Source of the DNA: Pseudoduganella armeniaca
GTDB lineage: Bacteria; Pseudomonadota; Gammaproteobacteria; Burkholderiales; Burkholderiaceae_D
Reading direction: 5' to 3'
Length of the DNA: 64,000 bases
Assembly: GCF_003028855.1 (NCBI RefSeq)
Contig: NZ_CP028324.1
Coordinates: forward strand, 4,898,001-4,962,000
Position numbers and translations under genes: made by a program. A model generated the notes under the pieces. It was not told the origin of the DNA. It ran no database searches and saw only the letters and a program-made list of their open reading frames with translations. This document shows, piece by piece, positions 41,519 through 50,464 of the stretch; position 1 is the first letter of the stretch, and each line of letters starts with the position of its first letter.

Positions 41519-42733
41519 TTAATGGACCGCTTGAGCCGCTGGGGCCGTGGGCTTGGCGGCCGCGGTGGTGGCGGCGGCCGGCGCCACGGTGGCCGGGGCG
41601 CCTGGCTTGACCTTCTGCACGCCCTCGACGATCACGCGGTCGCCGGCGGCGAGACCGGCCGTCACCAGCCACTTGTCGCCCAGCGTGCCGGCCGTCTGCA
41701 GCACGCGCTGCTCGACCAGGCCCTGCGCGTTCAGCACCAGCGCCGTCGCCTCGCCTTTCGGATTGCGGGTCACGCCCTGCTGCGGCACGGCGATGGCTTT
41801 CTCGTCGATGCCGTTTTCCACCACGGCGCGCACGAACATGCCCGGCAGCAGATCCTGCTTCGGGTTCGGGAACAGCGCGCGCAAGGTCACGTTGCCGGTG
41901 GCCGGATCGACGCTGGCGTCGGCGAACTGCAGCTTGCCCGGCTGGGCATAGGTGCTGCCGTCGGCCAGCTTCAAGGTGACCTTGGCCTGCTCGCCGGCCT
42001 TCTTCACGCCGCCCGATTCGAGCTGGCGCTTCAGGCGCATCAGCTCTTCGCTGGACTGCGTCACGTCCACATAGATCGGGTCGAGCTGCTGCACGGTCGT
42101 CATGGCGGCGGCCTGGCCTGCCGTGACCAGCGCGCCCGGCGTCACGGTCGAACGGCCGATACGGCCGGAAATCGGTGCCGACACCTTGGTGTATTCGACG
42201 TTGATGCGGGCCGTCTCCAGCGCGGCCTGGGCCGATTCCACGTCCGCCTTCGCTTGCGCGTTGGCGGCGACCGCGTCCTCGTAATCCTGGCGGCTGACGC
42301 CTTCGATCTCGACCAGTTCCTTGTAGCGCGCCACTTTCGGGCCCGAGGTCAGCAGGTTCGCCTTGGCGCGCGCCAGCGTGGCCTTGGCCTGGTTGTAGGT
42401 CGCCTGGTAGGTGGCCGGATCGATCTGGTACAGCGGCGTGCCGGCCTTGACGTCGGCGCCTTCCGTGAACAGGCGTTTCTGCACGATGCCGCCCACTTGC
42501 GGACGCACCTCGGCCACCTGGTAAGCAGACGTACGGCCCGGCAGCTCCGTCACGACGGGCAGCGCCTGCGGCGTCACCGTATAGACGCCGACCTGCGGCG
42601 GCGGCATCTTGCCGCCGGCGCCGGGACCGGCCGCCTGCTTGTGAGAGTCGCAGCCGGCGGTCAGCGCCGCCGCGCATGCGAGGAAAAGGATGCCGGCCGA
42701 CCGCAGCGGCGGGCTGTAGAGCGTGTTCTTCAT
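41519..42733 (-). CDS. RND efflux periplasmic adaptor lipoprotein (AcrA/MexA type)
   Basis: 404 residues with lipobox LTAGCDS (Cys about 28). Then come a lipoyl/barrel-sandwich half (RTSAYQVAEVRPQVGGIVQK), a helical hairpin (about 100-170) and the second lipoyl half (ISGRIGRSTVTPGALV). A beta-barrel and an Ala/Pro-rich tail follow. It bridges pump and channel in the periplasm. It is the first gene of the operon, and a TetR-type operator lies 35 nt upstream. Confidence 0.96.
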   Translation of the reverse strand: MKNTLYSPPLRSAGILFLACAAALTAGCDSHKQAAGPGAGGKMPPPQVGVYTVTPQALPVVTELPGRTSAYQVAEVRPQVGGIVQKRLFTEGADVKAGTPLYQIDPATYQATYNQAKATLARAKANLLTSGPKVARYKELVEIEGVSRQDYEDAVAANAQAKADVESAQAALETARINVEYTKVSAPISGRIGRSTVTPGALVTAGQAAAMTTVQQLDPIYVDVTQSSEELMRLKRQLESGGVKKAGEQAKVTLKLADGSTYAQPGKLQFADASVDPATGNVTLRALFPNPKQDLLPGMFVRAVVENGIDEKAIAVPQQGVTRNPKGEATALVLNAQGLVEQRVLQTAGTLGDKWLVTAGLAAGDRVIVEGVQKVKPGAPATVAPAAATTAAAKPTAPAAQAVH

Positions 42734-42767
42734 ACGGTCACTTTCGGTTGAGTAGGGTCGTGCGAGT

Positions 42768-42785
42768 AGAATGAACGATCATTCT
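42768..42785. promoter_or_regulatory. TetR/AcrR-type operator upstream of the RND operon
   Basis: AGAATGA-ACGA-TCATTCT, 7-bp perfect arms with a 4-nt centre. Operators of the form GAATGA..TCATTC are typical of TetR repressors of RND pumps. It overlaps where the leftward promoter should lie. No regulator gene adjoins it. Confidence 0.75.
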
Positions 42786-42890
42786 AATACAAATCGGAAA
42801 CTTATGCAGCAAGTGACCGTGCGGTCATTAAGATGGCTTGGTGGAAATATTGCTGAGCTTGACGCTGACGGAGCGCAAACCAGACCCGAA

Positions 42891-42944
42891 GGTGACAGGC
42901 ACCTGATTTCGAGCGCCAGCGCTCGAAATCAGGTGCCTGTCACC
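42891..42944. repeat. 54-bp near-perfect hairpin repeat
   Basis: 26-nt arms (starting GGTGACAGGCACCTGATTTC) around a 2-nt centre, with no mismatch. It is distinct from the GGGTCTGTCCC family but has similar design. It sits between the RND operator and the lipoprotein terminator. Confidence 0.92.
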
Positions 42945-43001
42945 GGTTGTTTGGTGGCCTGTCACCGGGCGTTTGGTGGCCTGTCACCGGGCGTTCAGTG
43001 G
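42936..43001. repeat. Three tandem 22-bp repeats
   Basis: Units start at 42936, 42958 and 42980, each beginning CCTGTCACCGG and ending near GTTTGGTGG; the third ends GTTCAGTGG. The first unit overlaps the right arm of the hairpin. No spacers separate the units. Confidence 0.9.
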
Positions 43002-43014
43002 CGCATCGGATAAC

Positions 43015-43047
43015 AAAAAGCCTCCCGGGCCGGCAGCGCGGGAGGCT
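43015..43047 (-). terminator. Intrinsic terminator of the lipoprotein gene
   Basis: Minus-strand stem AGCCTCCCG/CGGGAGGCT (43019-43027 with 43039-43047) followed by T5. It lies 20 nt past the stop at 43067. Confidence 0.9.
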
Positions 43048-43066
43048 CGATCGACGAGACGGGGAA

Positions 43067-43825
43067 TCAGCTCGTCGTAACCGGTACGAAGTACGTCGTC
43101 ACGCTCTGCAGATAGACACTGGACAGGTCGTTGTAAGCCGAGTCGATGCCCAGGTAGACCCAGATCTTGCCCTCGGCATCGGCCTTGACGGTCGGGCCGG
43201 CTACGTTGCGGTACAGCTTGGGCGTGTACTGCTGCGGCAGGCTGCAGCCGCGGCCGTTGCCGATGTCGCCCAGTACGACGGAGCTGGCGCCGGCCGTGCC
43301 GTTGTTGCCCTTGTCCAGGCTGAACTTGACGTTGGCACCTTCAGTTACGGCCTTCGGCTCCGTTGGCGCGGCACCGGCCACGGTCCACACGGATTCGCCC
43401 GGCGTGGCGCCGGCCCCCAGGCAGCCGGTCGGTGCGATGGTCAGCAGGTTGACGTTGAACGTCACCGTGTAGCTGGTGTTGGCGGTAAAGCCCGTCAGTT
43501 GCTTCTTCAGGTAGACGAAGGCGTCACCGCTGTTGTTGCGCGCGCTGACGTACAGCGCCTTGCTGCCGGCCGGGTAGCCCAGGCCCAGCTGGTCGGTGGC
43601 ACGCTGCTCCACCACCACGCCGCTCGGGGCGGTGGCCGTCGTGTAGTCGCTCGACTCGGGCGTCCAGCCGTCCACGTCGCGCGTGAAGTCCGTGGTGAAC
43701 TGGCGCGCGTAGGCGGTAGGGGTCGCGCCGGTCGGCGTGCCAGCGGGATCGTCGTCGTCGCCGCCGCAGGCGGCCAGCAGGGCAAGGATGGCGGCGGAGA
43801 GTGCGGTCTTCCAGTGTCGGGTCAT
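43067..43825 (-). CDS. Lipoprotein of unknown function
   Basis: 252 residues. The signal and lipobox are MTRHWKTALSAAILALLAAC, followed by an Asp-rich GGDDDD. Asp after Cys+2 in the mature protein leaves sorting uncertain. The mature domain (about 45-250) is beta-rich with four Cys, for example NSGDAFVYLKKQLTGFTANT and VWVYLGIDSAYND-like strands. It resembles carbohydrate-binding-type jelly rolls by eye, but I recognise no family. Monocistronic, with its own terminator. Confidence 0.78.
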   Translation of the reverse strand: MTRHWKTALSAAILALLAACGGDDDDPAGTPTGATPTAYARQFTTDFTRDVDGWTPESSDYTTATAPSGVVVEQRATDQLGLGYPAGSKALYVSARNNSGDAFVYLKKQLTGFTANTSYTVTFNVNLLTIAPTGCLGAGATPGESVWTVAGAAPTEPKAVTEGANVKFSLDKGNNGTAGASSVVLGDIGNGRGCSLPQQYTPKLYRNVAGPTVKADAEGKIWVYLGIDSAYNDLSSVYLQSVTTYFVPVTTS

Positions 43826-43922
43826 CGTAGCTTTTTCTTTCGTGTCGTGGGGCGCTGTCGAAGCGCCTGAGCCATGTTAAAAATAGGTTCGCAATATTGT
43901 TCGCTCAAGCATATTGTAATGC

Positions 43923-45809
43923 TCACTTCCACCTGCCGCGCAATGCCGCCACCTCGCGCTGCAGCAACTCCGGCGTCACCTGGGCCGGCGCCACCGGCGT
44001 GCCCACGGCCAGCGCCAGCCGCGAACGCAGGCCCTTGCGGAAGGCGCGCTCCAGCAGGTTGTCATTGCTGCGGCTGAGCAGGTGGCCCCACAGGCCGCGC
44101 AGCGCCATCGGGATCACCGGCACGTGCGAGCGCTCGACGATCCTGGCGATGCCACCCTTGAATTCGTTGATCTCGCCCGTCGTCGTCAGGCGCCCTTCCG
44201 GGAAGATGCAGACCAGCTCCCCCTCGTGCAGCGCCTGGGCGATGTCGACATAGGCCTTCTCCAGCAGCCACGGGTCTTCCTTGGCCGGCGCGATGGGGAT
44301 TGCCTTGGCGGTGCGGAAGATCCAGGCCAGGAGCGGCGTCTTGAAGATGCGGTGGTCCATCACGAAGCGGATCGGGCGGGGGCTGGCGGCCATGATCACG
44401 ATCGCGTCGACGTAGCTGACGTGGTTGCAGACCAGGACGGCGGCGCCCTGCTCCGGAATGCGGCCCTTTTCGATCACCTTCACCTTGTGCACCGTGTGGA
44501 TCAGCAGCCAGGCCAGGAAGCGCATCAGGAACTCCGGCACCAGCGAGAAGATATACATGGCCACCACCGCGTTCAGCACGGCGGTCGCCAGGAACAGCTC
44601 CGGAATCGTCAGGCCCTGGCCCAGCAGCAGGATCGCGACGCCGGCCGCCGCCACCATGAACAGGGCGTTCAGGATGTTCATGCCGGCGATCGTGCGCGAC
44701 AGGTGGCGCGGGTCGCAGCGCAGCTGGATCAGCGCGAACAGCGGCACGATGAAGAAGCCGCCGAAGATACCGATCATGACGACGTCGAACAGGATGCGCC
44801 AGCTGCCCTGCTGCGCCAGCATGCCGAACGCGTCGACCGTGGCGGTATTGACGTAGCCCTGGCTGGCGAAATACAGGTCGATGCCGAACAGCGACAGGCC
44901 GATGGAGCCGAACGGCACCAGCCCGATCTCCACCTTGTGGCCGGACAGGCGCTCGCACAGCAGCGAGCCGACGCCGATCCCCAGCGAGAATACCGTCAGC
45001 AGCAGCACGAACACGCTGTGGTCGCCGTGCAGGTAGGTCATGGCATAGACCGGGAACTGGGCCAGCACCATCGCGCCATAGAACCAGAACCAGGAATTGC
45101 CCAGCATCGACAGGAACACGGTGCGGTTGCCGGCCGAGTGCTTCAGGTTACGGAAGGTCTCGGCGACGGGGTTCCAGGCGATCTTCAGGTCCGGCGCCGG
45201 CGCCGGGGTGACGGGGATGCGGTAGCTGGCGACGAGCCCCAGCACGGCGAAGCCCACCGTGCCGGCGGCCACGAAGGCGATGCCCAGGCCCTGGTGCATG
45301 ACGATGACGTCGCCGAACACCTGGCCCAGCAGGATGCCGACGAAGGTGCCCATCTCGACCACGCCGTTGCCGCCCGTGAGCTCCTCCGCGCGCAGCTGCT
45401 GCGGCAGGTAGGCATATTTGACGGGGCCGAACAGCGTGGAGTGCGTGCCCATCGCGAAGATGGCGAAGATCAGCAGCCACAGGGTATGCGTCATCCAGCC
45501 CAGCGCGGCGATGCCCATGATGCCGATCTCCAGCCACTTGATGAAGCGCACCAGGGCCGACTTCTCGAATTTTTCCGCGACCTGGCCCGCCGTGGCCGAG
45601 AACAGCACGTAGGGCAGGATGAACAGGCCCGGGATCAGGTTCGTCACCAGCGAAGGCGACAAGGTCGTCCAGCTGGCCGCGTCGAACGTCAGCACGACGA
45701 TCAGGGCGGTCTTGAACAGGTTGTCATTGAAGGCGCCCAGGAACTGGGTCCAGAAGAAGGGTGCGAAACGGCGCTGCGTCAGCAGCGAAAACTGGCTCGC
45801 CTGGCTCAT
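43923..45809 (-). CDS. MFS lysophospholipid transporter-acyltransferase fusion
   Basis: 628 residues from the ATG at 45809 (MSQASQFSLLTQRRFAPFFW). The N-terminal part (to about 420) has 12 membrane helices of the LplT type (FLGAFNDNLFKTALIVVLTF). The C-terminal part (about 440-628) is a PlsC-type acyltransferase with NHVSYVDAI (H-x4-D) and FPEGRLTTTG. It lacks the acyl-ACP synthetase domain of full-length Aas. Probable role: uptake and re-acylation of lysophospholipids at the inner membrane. It follows the two-component pair on the same strand. Confidence 0.93.
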   Translation of the reverse strand: MSQASQFSLLTQRRFAPFFWTQFLGAFNDNLFKTALIVVLTFDAASWTTLSPSLVTNLIPGLFILPYVLFSATAGQVAEKFEKSALVRFIKWLEIGIMGIAALGWMTHTLWLLIFAIFAMGTHSTLFGPVKYAYLPQQLRAEELTGGNGVVEMGTFVGILLGQVFGDVIVMHQGLGIAFVAAGTVGFAVLGLVASYRIPVTPAPAPDLKIAWNPVAETFRNLKHSAGNRTVFLSMLGNSWFWFYGAMVLAQFPVYAMTYLHGDHSVFVLLLTVFSLGIGVGSLLCERLSGHKVEIGLVPFGSIGLSLFGIDLYFASQGYVNTATVDAFGMLAQQGSWRILFDVVMIGIFGGFFIVPLFALIQLRCDPRHLSRTIAGMNILNALFMVAAAGVAILLLGQGLTIPELFLATAVLNAVVAMYIFSLVPEFLMRFLAWLLIHTVHKVKVIEKGRIPEQGAAVLVCNHVSYVDAIVIMAASPRPIRFVMDHRIFKTPLLAWIFRTAKAIPIAPAKEDPWLLEKAYVDIAQALHEGELVCIFPEGRLTTTGEINEFKGGIARIVERSHVPVIPMALRGLWGHLLSRSNDNLLERAFRKGLRSRLALAVGTPVAPAQVTPELLQREVAALRGRWK

Positions 45810-45895
45810 GTGGATTCGATCAAGGTTGCGGGAAACGACAACATACAGGACATCCGGCGCACGAACAATGCTGTAGCGCACGGTATCGGCTTGCG

Positions 45896-47209
45896 CTACC
45901 GGCGGTGCGGCTGGCGCGGCTGCAGCGGCAATTCAATGGCGATGCGGGTGCCGCCGGCAACGGGGTCGCTTGCAAGCGCGAAGCCGCCGTCCAGGGCCTG
46001 TACGCGTTCGCGCATGCCGGCGATGCCGATGCCGTCCTGGCGCGCCGTGGCGTCGAAGCCCGTGCCGTCGTCCTCGACGTCGATGTGCAGCATGGCGTCG
46101 CGCCGCGCCAGGCGCACGTGGACGTGGCGCGCGCGCGCATGCTTGACGACGTTCGACAGCGCCTCCTGCACCACGCGGTAGGCGGTGATTGCGACCTCGG
46201 GCGCGATGCCGTCGAGGTCTTCGTCCGCCTCGCAGGCAAAGCGGCAATCGGGATGGCTGCCGCCGTACTGGCGCACCATTTCGTCGACGGCGCCGCGCAG
46301 GCCCAGCATGTCCAGCACTTCCGGGCGCAGCCGGCGCACCAGCGCACGGCCGCTGTTGTACAAGCCCAGCGCCAGCCGCGCGATGGTCTGCGCCCTGGTC
46401 GCGATGTCTTCCGCCAATGCGGGCGGCTGGGCGTCGCGTGCCAGCGCGGCGATACGTTGCGCCTCGAGCCGGGCCGCCACCAGCACGGCATTGAGCTCGT
46501 CATGAATCTCCAGCGCGATGCCCTGGCGCTCCGCTTCCACGGCGGTGTTCACGCGGCGCAGCAGCTGGCGCTTTTCCGCGTCCGCCTGGCGCAGCGCGGC
46601 CAGCGAAGCCTGTAGCGACGTATCGAATCCCTGCGACAGCCGGAACGCCAGCGCGCCGCACAGCAGCAGCCCGGCGCAGGCCACCAGCAACTCGACGTGG
46701 AAGCGGTGCGCCTGCCTTGCCAGCAGCGCCTGCGGCGCCATGCGCACCTGCAGGTAGCCGACTGTCTCGACGGTCATGCCCTGCGGGCCGCCCGGCGCCG
46801 CCGGCGTGGCGATCCAGATCAGGCGCTTGACGACGGGTGCTTCGTAATAGCGCGCTTCCGGCCCGCCCGTGGCGCCGCCCTGCAGGCGCAGCAGCGGGCG
46901 CCGGCGCGCGTCGAACAGGGCCACCTGCCAGATTGCCGTATCCGATTGCAGCACATCGCGGATGGTCCGTTGCAGATCGTCGTAGCGGCCCGAGACGATG
47001 GCATGTTCGCTGCTGTCGGCCAGCACGCGCGCCAGCACCTGCCCCCGTTCGGCCAGCTCGGCGCGGGCTTCCTGCTGGCGCGACTGGTAGCTGTACCAGA
47101 CCAACGCCAGGCACATGACGACGACCGGCGCGAGGGTGATGACGAGCAGCCGCGTGCGCGTGCTCCAGCGCTGCCACGGCCGCCAGCCGCGCGACGTCAC
47201 GCCGTCCAC
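45896..47209 (-). CDS. Sensor histidine kinase, HisKA_3 type
   Basis: 437 residues with a GTG start 1 nt after the response-regulator stop, so tightly coupled. Membrane segments lie at about 20-42 and 180-200 with a periplasmic sensing region between them. HisKA_3 box ERQGIALEIHDELNAVLVAA (phospho-His about 246), then a HATPase with EALSNVVKHARARHV and DGIGIAGMRERV. It resembles UhpB/NarX kinases. It should phosphorylate the LuxR-type regulator encoded just upstream. Confidence 0.94.
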   Translation of the reverse strand: MDGVTSRGWRPWQRWSTRTRLLVITLAPVVVMCLALVWYSYQSRQQEARAELAERGQVLARVLADSSEHAIVSGRYDDLQRTIRDVLQSDTAIWQVALFDARRRPLLRLQGGATGGPEARYYEAPVVKRLIWIATPAAPGGPQGMTVETVGYLQVRMAPQALLARQAHRFHVELLVACAGLLLCGALAFRLSQGFDTSLQASLAALRQADAEKRQLLRRVNTAVEAERQGIALEIHDELNAVLVAARLEAQRIAALARDAQPPALAEDIATRAQTIARLALGLYNSGRALVRRLRPEVLDMLGLRGAVDEMVRQYGGSHPDCRFACEADEDLDGIAPEVAITAYRVVQEALSNVVKHARARHVHVRLARRDAMLHIDVEDDGTGFDATARQDGIGIAGMRERVQALDGGFALASDPVAGGTRIAIELPLQPRQPHRR

Positions 47210-47210
47210 G

Positions 47211-47858
47211 TCAGGGCTGGATCAGGCCATGGCGCACGGCCAGGCGTGTGATGTCGGCAGGCCGGTGCACCCCGAGGCGGTCCTTGATGGCCTGGCTGGC
47301 GTTGCTGATCGTCTTGCTGGACACGTCCAGCCGCTCGGCGATCTCCGCGTTGGTCAGGCCCTCGGCCATCAGCGCGAAGATCGCCAGCGAACGCTCGTCC
47401 AGCAACGCCTGCGGCGACTCGTCGCCCCGCACCGACAGGCTGGCCAGCCGCTCCGCGATCGCCGGCATGAAATACAGCTCGCCCTGGTGCGCGCGGCGCA
47501 CGGCCGCGGCCAGTTCCTCCGGGTCGCAGTCCTTGGTGATGAAGGCGCGCCCGCCGATGCGATAGCACTCCTTGACCAGGCTGTCCTGGTCGAACTGGGT
47601 CAGGAACACGATGCGCGCGTCTGGCTGCGCCGCCAGCAGGCGGCGCGCCACGTCCAGGCCCGTCAGCTGTTCGCCGAAGCGGATGTCCAGGATCAGCACG
47701 TCGGGCCGCTGCGCCGTATAGGTCTCGATGGCCTCCTCTGGAGTACGCGCCTGCGCCACCACCTCGATGTCCGGCCCTGCCAGCGACATCGCGAAGCCGG
47801 CCATCACGATCGGATGATCGTCCGCCAGCATGACCCGGATCCGCTCCGACTTCTTCAT
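47211..47858 (-). CDS. Response regulator, NarL/FixJ type
   Basis: 215 residues from the ATG at 47858 after GAGGAGA. Receiver domain with acidic pocket (VMLADDHP), phospho-acceptor Asp58 in VLILDIRFG and Lys109. The C-terminal LuxR helix-turn-helix spans about 150-213 (GLTNAEIAERLDVSSKTISN). It is the partner of the kinase at 45896. It is divergent from the TonB-like gene across 145 nt, making that gene a plausible target. Confidence 0.95.
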   Translation of the reverse strand: MKKSERIRVMLADDHPIVMAGFAMSLAGPDIEVVAQARTPEEAIETYTAQRPDVLILDIRFGEQLTGLDVARRLLAAQPDARIVFLTQFDQDSLVKECYRIGGRAFITKDCDPEELAAAVRRAHQGELYFMPAIAERLASLSVRGDESPQALLDERSLAIFALMAEGLTNAEIAERLDVSSKTISNASQAIKDRLGVHRPADITRLAVRHGLIQP

Positions 47859-48003
47859 TACCGTCTCCTCGCAAATATCGATTCCCGACAGCAGCAGAAT
47901 ACCATGGCAGCCGCTGGCAAAGAAATCCCTTCCATTTTTGCTATGTGATGGAATAGTATACTTCCACAGCCTAGCAACAATGGCTTCCACAAGGAGAGCA
48001 AAA

Positions 48004-48654
48004 ATGGACTTCACCGCACACCGTCCGAAGAAAAACCCGGCCGGCATCGCCGTTGTCGTGCTGCTGCACCTGGGCGCCGCGCTGGTCGCGCTGCACAACA
48101 ATACGATTTCACTGCACCGCGTCGTGCCGCCCGGCGTCATCGACGTGCTGGTGCCGCCCCCGGTGGAGCCGCCACCGCTGCCCGAACCGGTTCCGTTGCC
48201 CACCCCATCGAGCCCGCCGCCGATCGCCGTGCCGCCGATCCAGGATTTCGTGCCGCAGCAACCGCCGCCGCAACTGACGACCCGCTCGACCGCCGAGCCA
48301 GCCCCGCCCAGCACACCCGCCGGCGCCAGCGCCAGCGTGCCCACTGCCGAACCGGCGGCGCGGGCAGCACCGGTACGGGTAGCGCCGGTGGTCGACGCGC
48401 GTGCCTGCAAACGGCCGGACTACCCGCGCAACGCGCTGCGCAACGGCGAGACGGGCACCGTCACGCTGGCGCTGCGGATCGGCACCGACGGCAAGGTGAT
48501 GGAATCGAAGGTGGAAAGTTCGAGCGGCTCGCGCGAGCTGGATCGCGCGGCGCAGGCGGGGCTGTCGCTGTGCCGCTTCCAGCCGGGCACGGTGGATGGG
48601 GTGGCGTACGAGTCGTGGACGCGCATGCAGTACGTGTGGAACCTGGACGAGTAA
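48004..48654 (+). CDS. TonB-like energy transducer
   Basis: 216 residues from the ATG at 48004 with AAGGAG upstream. One membrane segment near the N-terminus (PAGIAVVVLLHLGAALVALH) is followed by a long Pro-rich periplasmic spacer (about 45-110) and a C-terminal TonB domain (about 135-215; YPRNALRNGETGTVTLALRI). No exbB/exbD is next to it. The upstream TGGAA-8-TTCCA element (47949-47966) may be a regulator site. Confidence 0.92.
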   Translation: MDFTAHRPKKNPAGIAVVVLLHLGAALVALHNNTISLHRVVPPGVIDVLVPPPVEPPPLPEPVPLPTPSSPPPIAVPPIQDFVPQQPPPQLTTRSTAEPAPPSTPAGASASVPTAEPAARAAPVRVAPVVDARACKRPDYPRNALRNGETGTVTLALRIGTDGKVMESKVESSSGSRELDRAAQAGLSLCRFQPGTVDGVAYESWTRMQYVWNLDE

Positions 48655-48664
48655 GGCGGCAGCG

Positions 48665-49411
48665 CTACTTGCCGGCGCGCAGCCAGCGCTCCACTTCCTG
48701 CTCGGCCGGCGCCTGGGCAAACAGGCGCTCCAGCGGCCAACCCTGCTGGTCCAGCAGGTATGCCACTTTCAGGTGATAACCCCGGTATAGCCCGCTCTTG
48801 CGGCGATCCATCGCCGGCGCGCCGGCAATGAAGGCGGCGCGGTTGGCGGCATAGTCGAAGTCGCCGGCCTTGCCCACATAGTCGGCATAGCCCTCCAGCA
48901 GCCACTCGGGATAGCGCAGCATCATGGTGCGGCCGAAGCGGCGCGAGACGTCGCTGTGCGTCAGCTCGTGCGCAATGAAGTACGACAGCGGCCGCTGCGC
49001 CGCGTCGGCGATCGGGGCGGGGCCGGGCGGCACGATACGGTTCGCCTCGATATCGGCCGCGCGGATGACCACGTGGCGGGTCAGCCAGACATCGGCCACG
49101 CCGCCGAACTGCGTGCTGAAGTGCATGCCGTACAGCCACATGCGCCACGGTTCGTTACAGATGAAGATTTGCGCCGGCGTGGCGCGGTCATACAGTGGCG
49201 ACGTACGCCAGCGCCGCGTGACGTCGTCCAACACCGGTTCGATCGCTCGCGGGATCGGCCGGTCCGACCAGACCTCGTAGTTCTGGTAGGCGATACGGTA
49301 GGCAAATGCCGGCTGAGGAAAGGCGACGACGAAAACGCACAGCAGTGCCAGTAGCGCCGCACTTGCCGCGCAGGCTTTCAACCAGTTTGTTTTTGCGCGC
49401 ATCTTTCTCAT
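48665..49411 (-). CDS. HExxH zinc peptidase-like protein
   Basis: 248 residues from the ATG at 49411 (MRKMRAKTNWLK); an upstream TTG is possible. An N-terminal hydrophobic segment (about 12-35) reads as a signal peptide or anchor (ALLALLCVFVVAFPQPAFA). The zinc motif is AHELTHSD (HExxH) with EWLLEGYADY, about 25 residues further on, as the third ligand in gluzincin style. It probably acts in the periplasm. Substrate unknown. It is convergent with the TonB-like gene, 10 nt apart. Confidence 0.82.
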   Translation of the reverse strand: MRKMRAKTNWLKACAASAALLALLCVFVVAFPQPAFAYRIAYQNYEVWSDRPIPRAIEPVLDDVTRRWRTSPLYDRATPAQIFICNEPWRMWLYGMHFSTQFGGVADVWLTRHVVIRAADIEANRIVPPGPAPIADAAQRPLSYFIAHELTHSDVSRRFGRTMMLRYPEWLLEGYADYVGKAGDFDYAANRAAFIAGAPAMDRRKSGLYRGYHLKVAYLLDQQGWPLERLFAQAPAEQEVERWLRAGK

Positions 49412-49477
49412 GTCGGAAACAGGTTCGGGTAATGTAGTCAAATTATCATTAAAGGCTTATCGACGCCTTAATCTCCC

Positions 49478-50326
49478 ATGCGCCGCTACGTGTTCGCTTC
49501 ACTTCTCGCCGCCGCTGCCGCAGCGGTCGTCGCGCTCTGGTGGTTGGGCACCGCCTTGATCGAGGTAACGCCCCGAGCCGTCGTTCTGCCGGCCGCGCAG
49601 GGGGAAAACATCGCCCTCGATGCTGGACCGGACCGGCGCGTGGCCGGAACTTATCTTGCGGGAGATGGCCGTGGCGCCGTACTGCTGCTGCATGGCATCC
49701 ACGCCGACCGACGCCAGATGCTGCGACGCGCCAGCTTCCTGCATCGCCAGGGCTACACCGTGCTGGCGATCGACCTGCCCGGCCAAGGCGCCAGCACCGC
49801 GCCTGCCGTCACCTTCGGATATGGCGAGGCGGACGGCGTGCGCGTGGCGTTGGACGAACTGAGGCGCCGGGCGCCGCGCCAGCGCATCGGCGTCGTGGCA
49901 GTATCGCTGGGTGCCGCCGCGCTCGTGCTATGCCGCGACTGCGGGCGTCTCGACGCCGTCGTGCTGGAATCGATGTATCCCACGATAGACGAAGCGGTCG
50001 TCAACCGCCTGCGCATGCGTCTCGGTCCGGCCGGTAGCATGCTGGCACCGCTGCTGCTGTGGCAATTGCCGCTGCGGCTGGACATCGGCCTGGATCGGCT
50101 GCGTCCCATCGACCACATTGGCAAGCTGTCCGCGCCGCTGCTGATCGCAGCCGGCAGCGCCGACGCCCACACTACGCCAGCCGAAACGCACCGGCTGTTT
50201 GCGGCTGCCGCGGCGCCGAAATCGCTGTGGCTTGTCGCGGACGCTGCGCATGGCGATCTGCACGCATTCGCGCCGGCCGAGTACGAACGGCGCATCGGCG
50301 CGTTCCTGCAGCACTGGCTGCGCTGA
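49478..50326 (+). CDS. Alpha/beta hydrolase, membrane-anchored or exported
   Basis: 282 residues. N-terminal hydrophobic stretch (MRRYVFASLLAAAAAAVVAL) is a signal or anchor. The fold is clear from VLLLHGIHADRRQM (oxyanion strand), VVAVSLGAAALVL (Ser nucleophile about 143, the elbow reading V-S-L-G), and the C-terminal AHGDLHAF His. An Asp is in AGSADAHTT. Probably an esterase or lipase of unknown substrate. Confidence 0.88.
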   Translation: MRRYVFASLLAAAAAAVVALWWLGTALIEVTPRAVVLPAAQGENIALDAGPDRRVAGTYLAGDGRGAVLLLHGIHADRRQMLRRASFLHRQGYTVLAIDLPGQGASTAPAVTFGYGEADGVRVALDELRRRAPRQRIGVVAVSLGAAALVLCRDCGRLDAVVLESMYPTIDEAVVNRLRMRLGPAGSMLAPLLLWQLPLRLDIGLDRLRPIDHIGKLSAPLLIAAGSADAHTTPAETHRLFAAAAAPKSLWLVADAAHGDLHAFAPAEYERRIGAFLQHWLR

Positions 50327-50464
50327 CGTCACGACAATACTTGCAAGTGGCAACATTTGTTTATTTCTAGCAATCAACAAATTGCGCACTCGGCAGCGCC
50401 GTTTTCCCCTATCATTCCATAGTTAACATTATGGACACATTGCCTCCGCGCGCCTGTAAAACGT

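Noticed and set aside
38348..42751. A 1467-residue open frame on the plus strand opposite the RND operon
   Set aside because: The minus strand encodes three recognisable efflux genes with lipoboxes and catalytic motifs. The plus frame shows only charged low-complexity sequence.
42936..43001. Tandem repeats as a possible CRISPR array
   Set aside because: Three contiguous 22-bp units without spacers, no cas genes.
42771..43013. An 80-residue plus-strand frame upstream of the RND operon, considered as the missing repressor
   Set aside because: It starts inside the operator, runs through the hairpin and tandem repeats, and has no helix-turn-helix.
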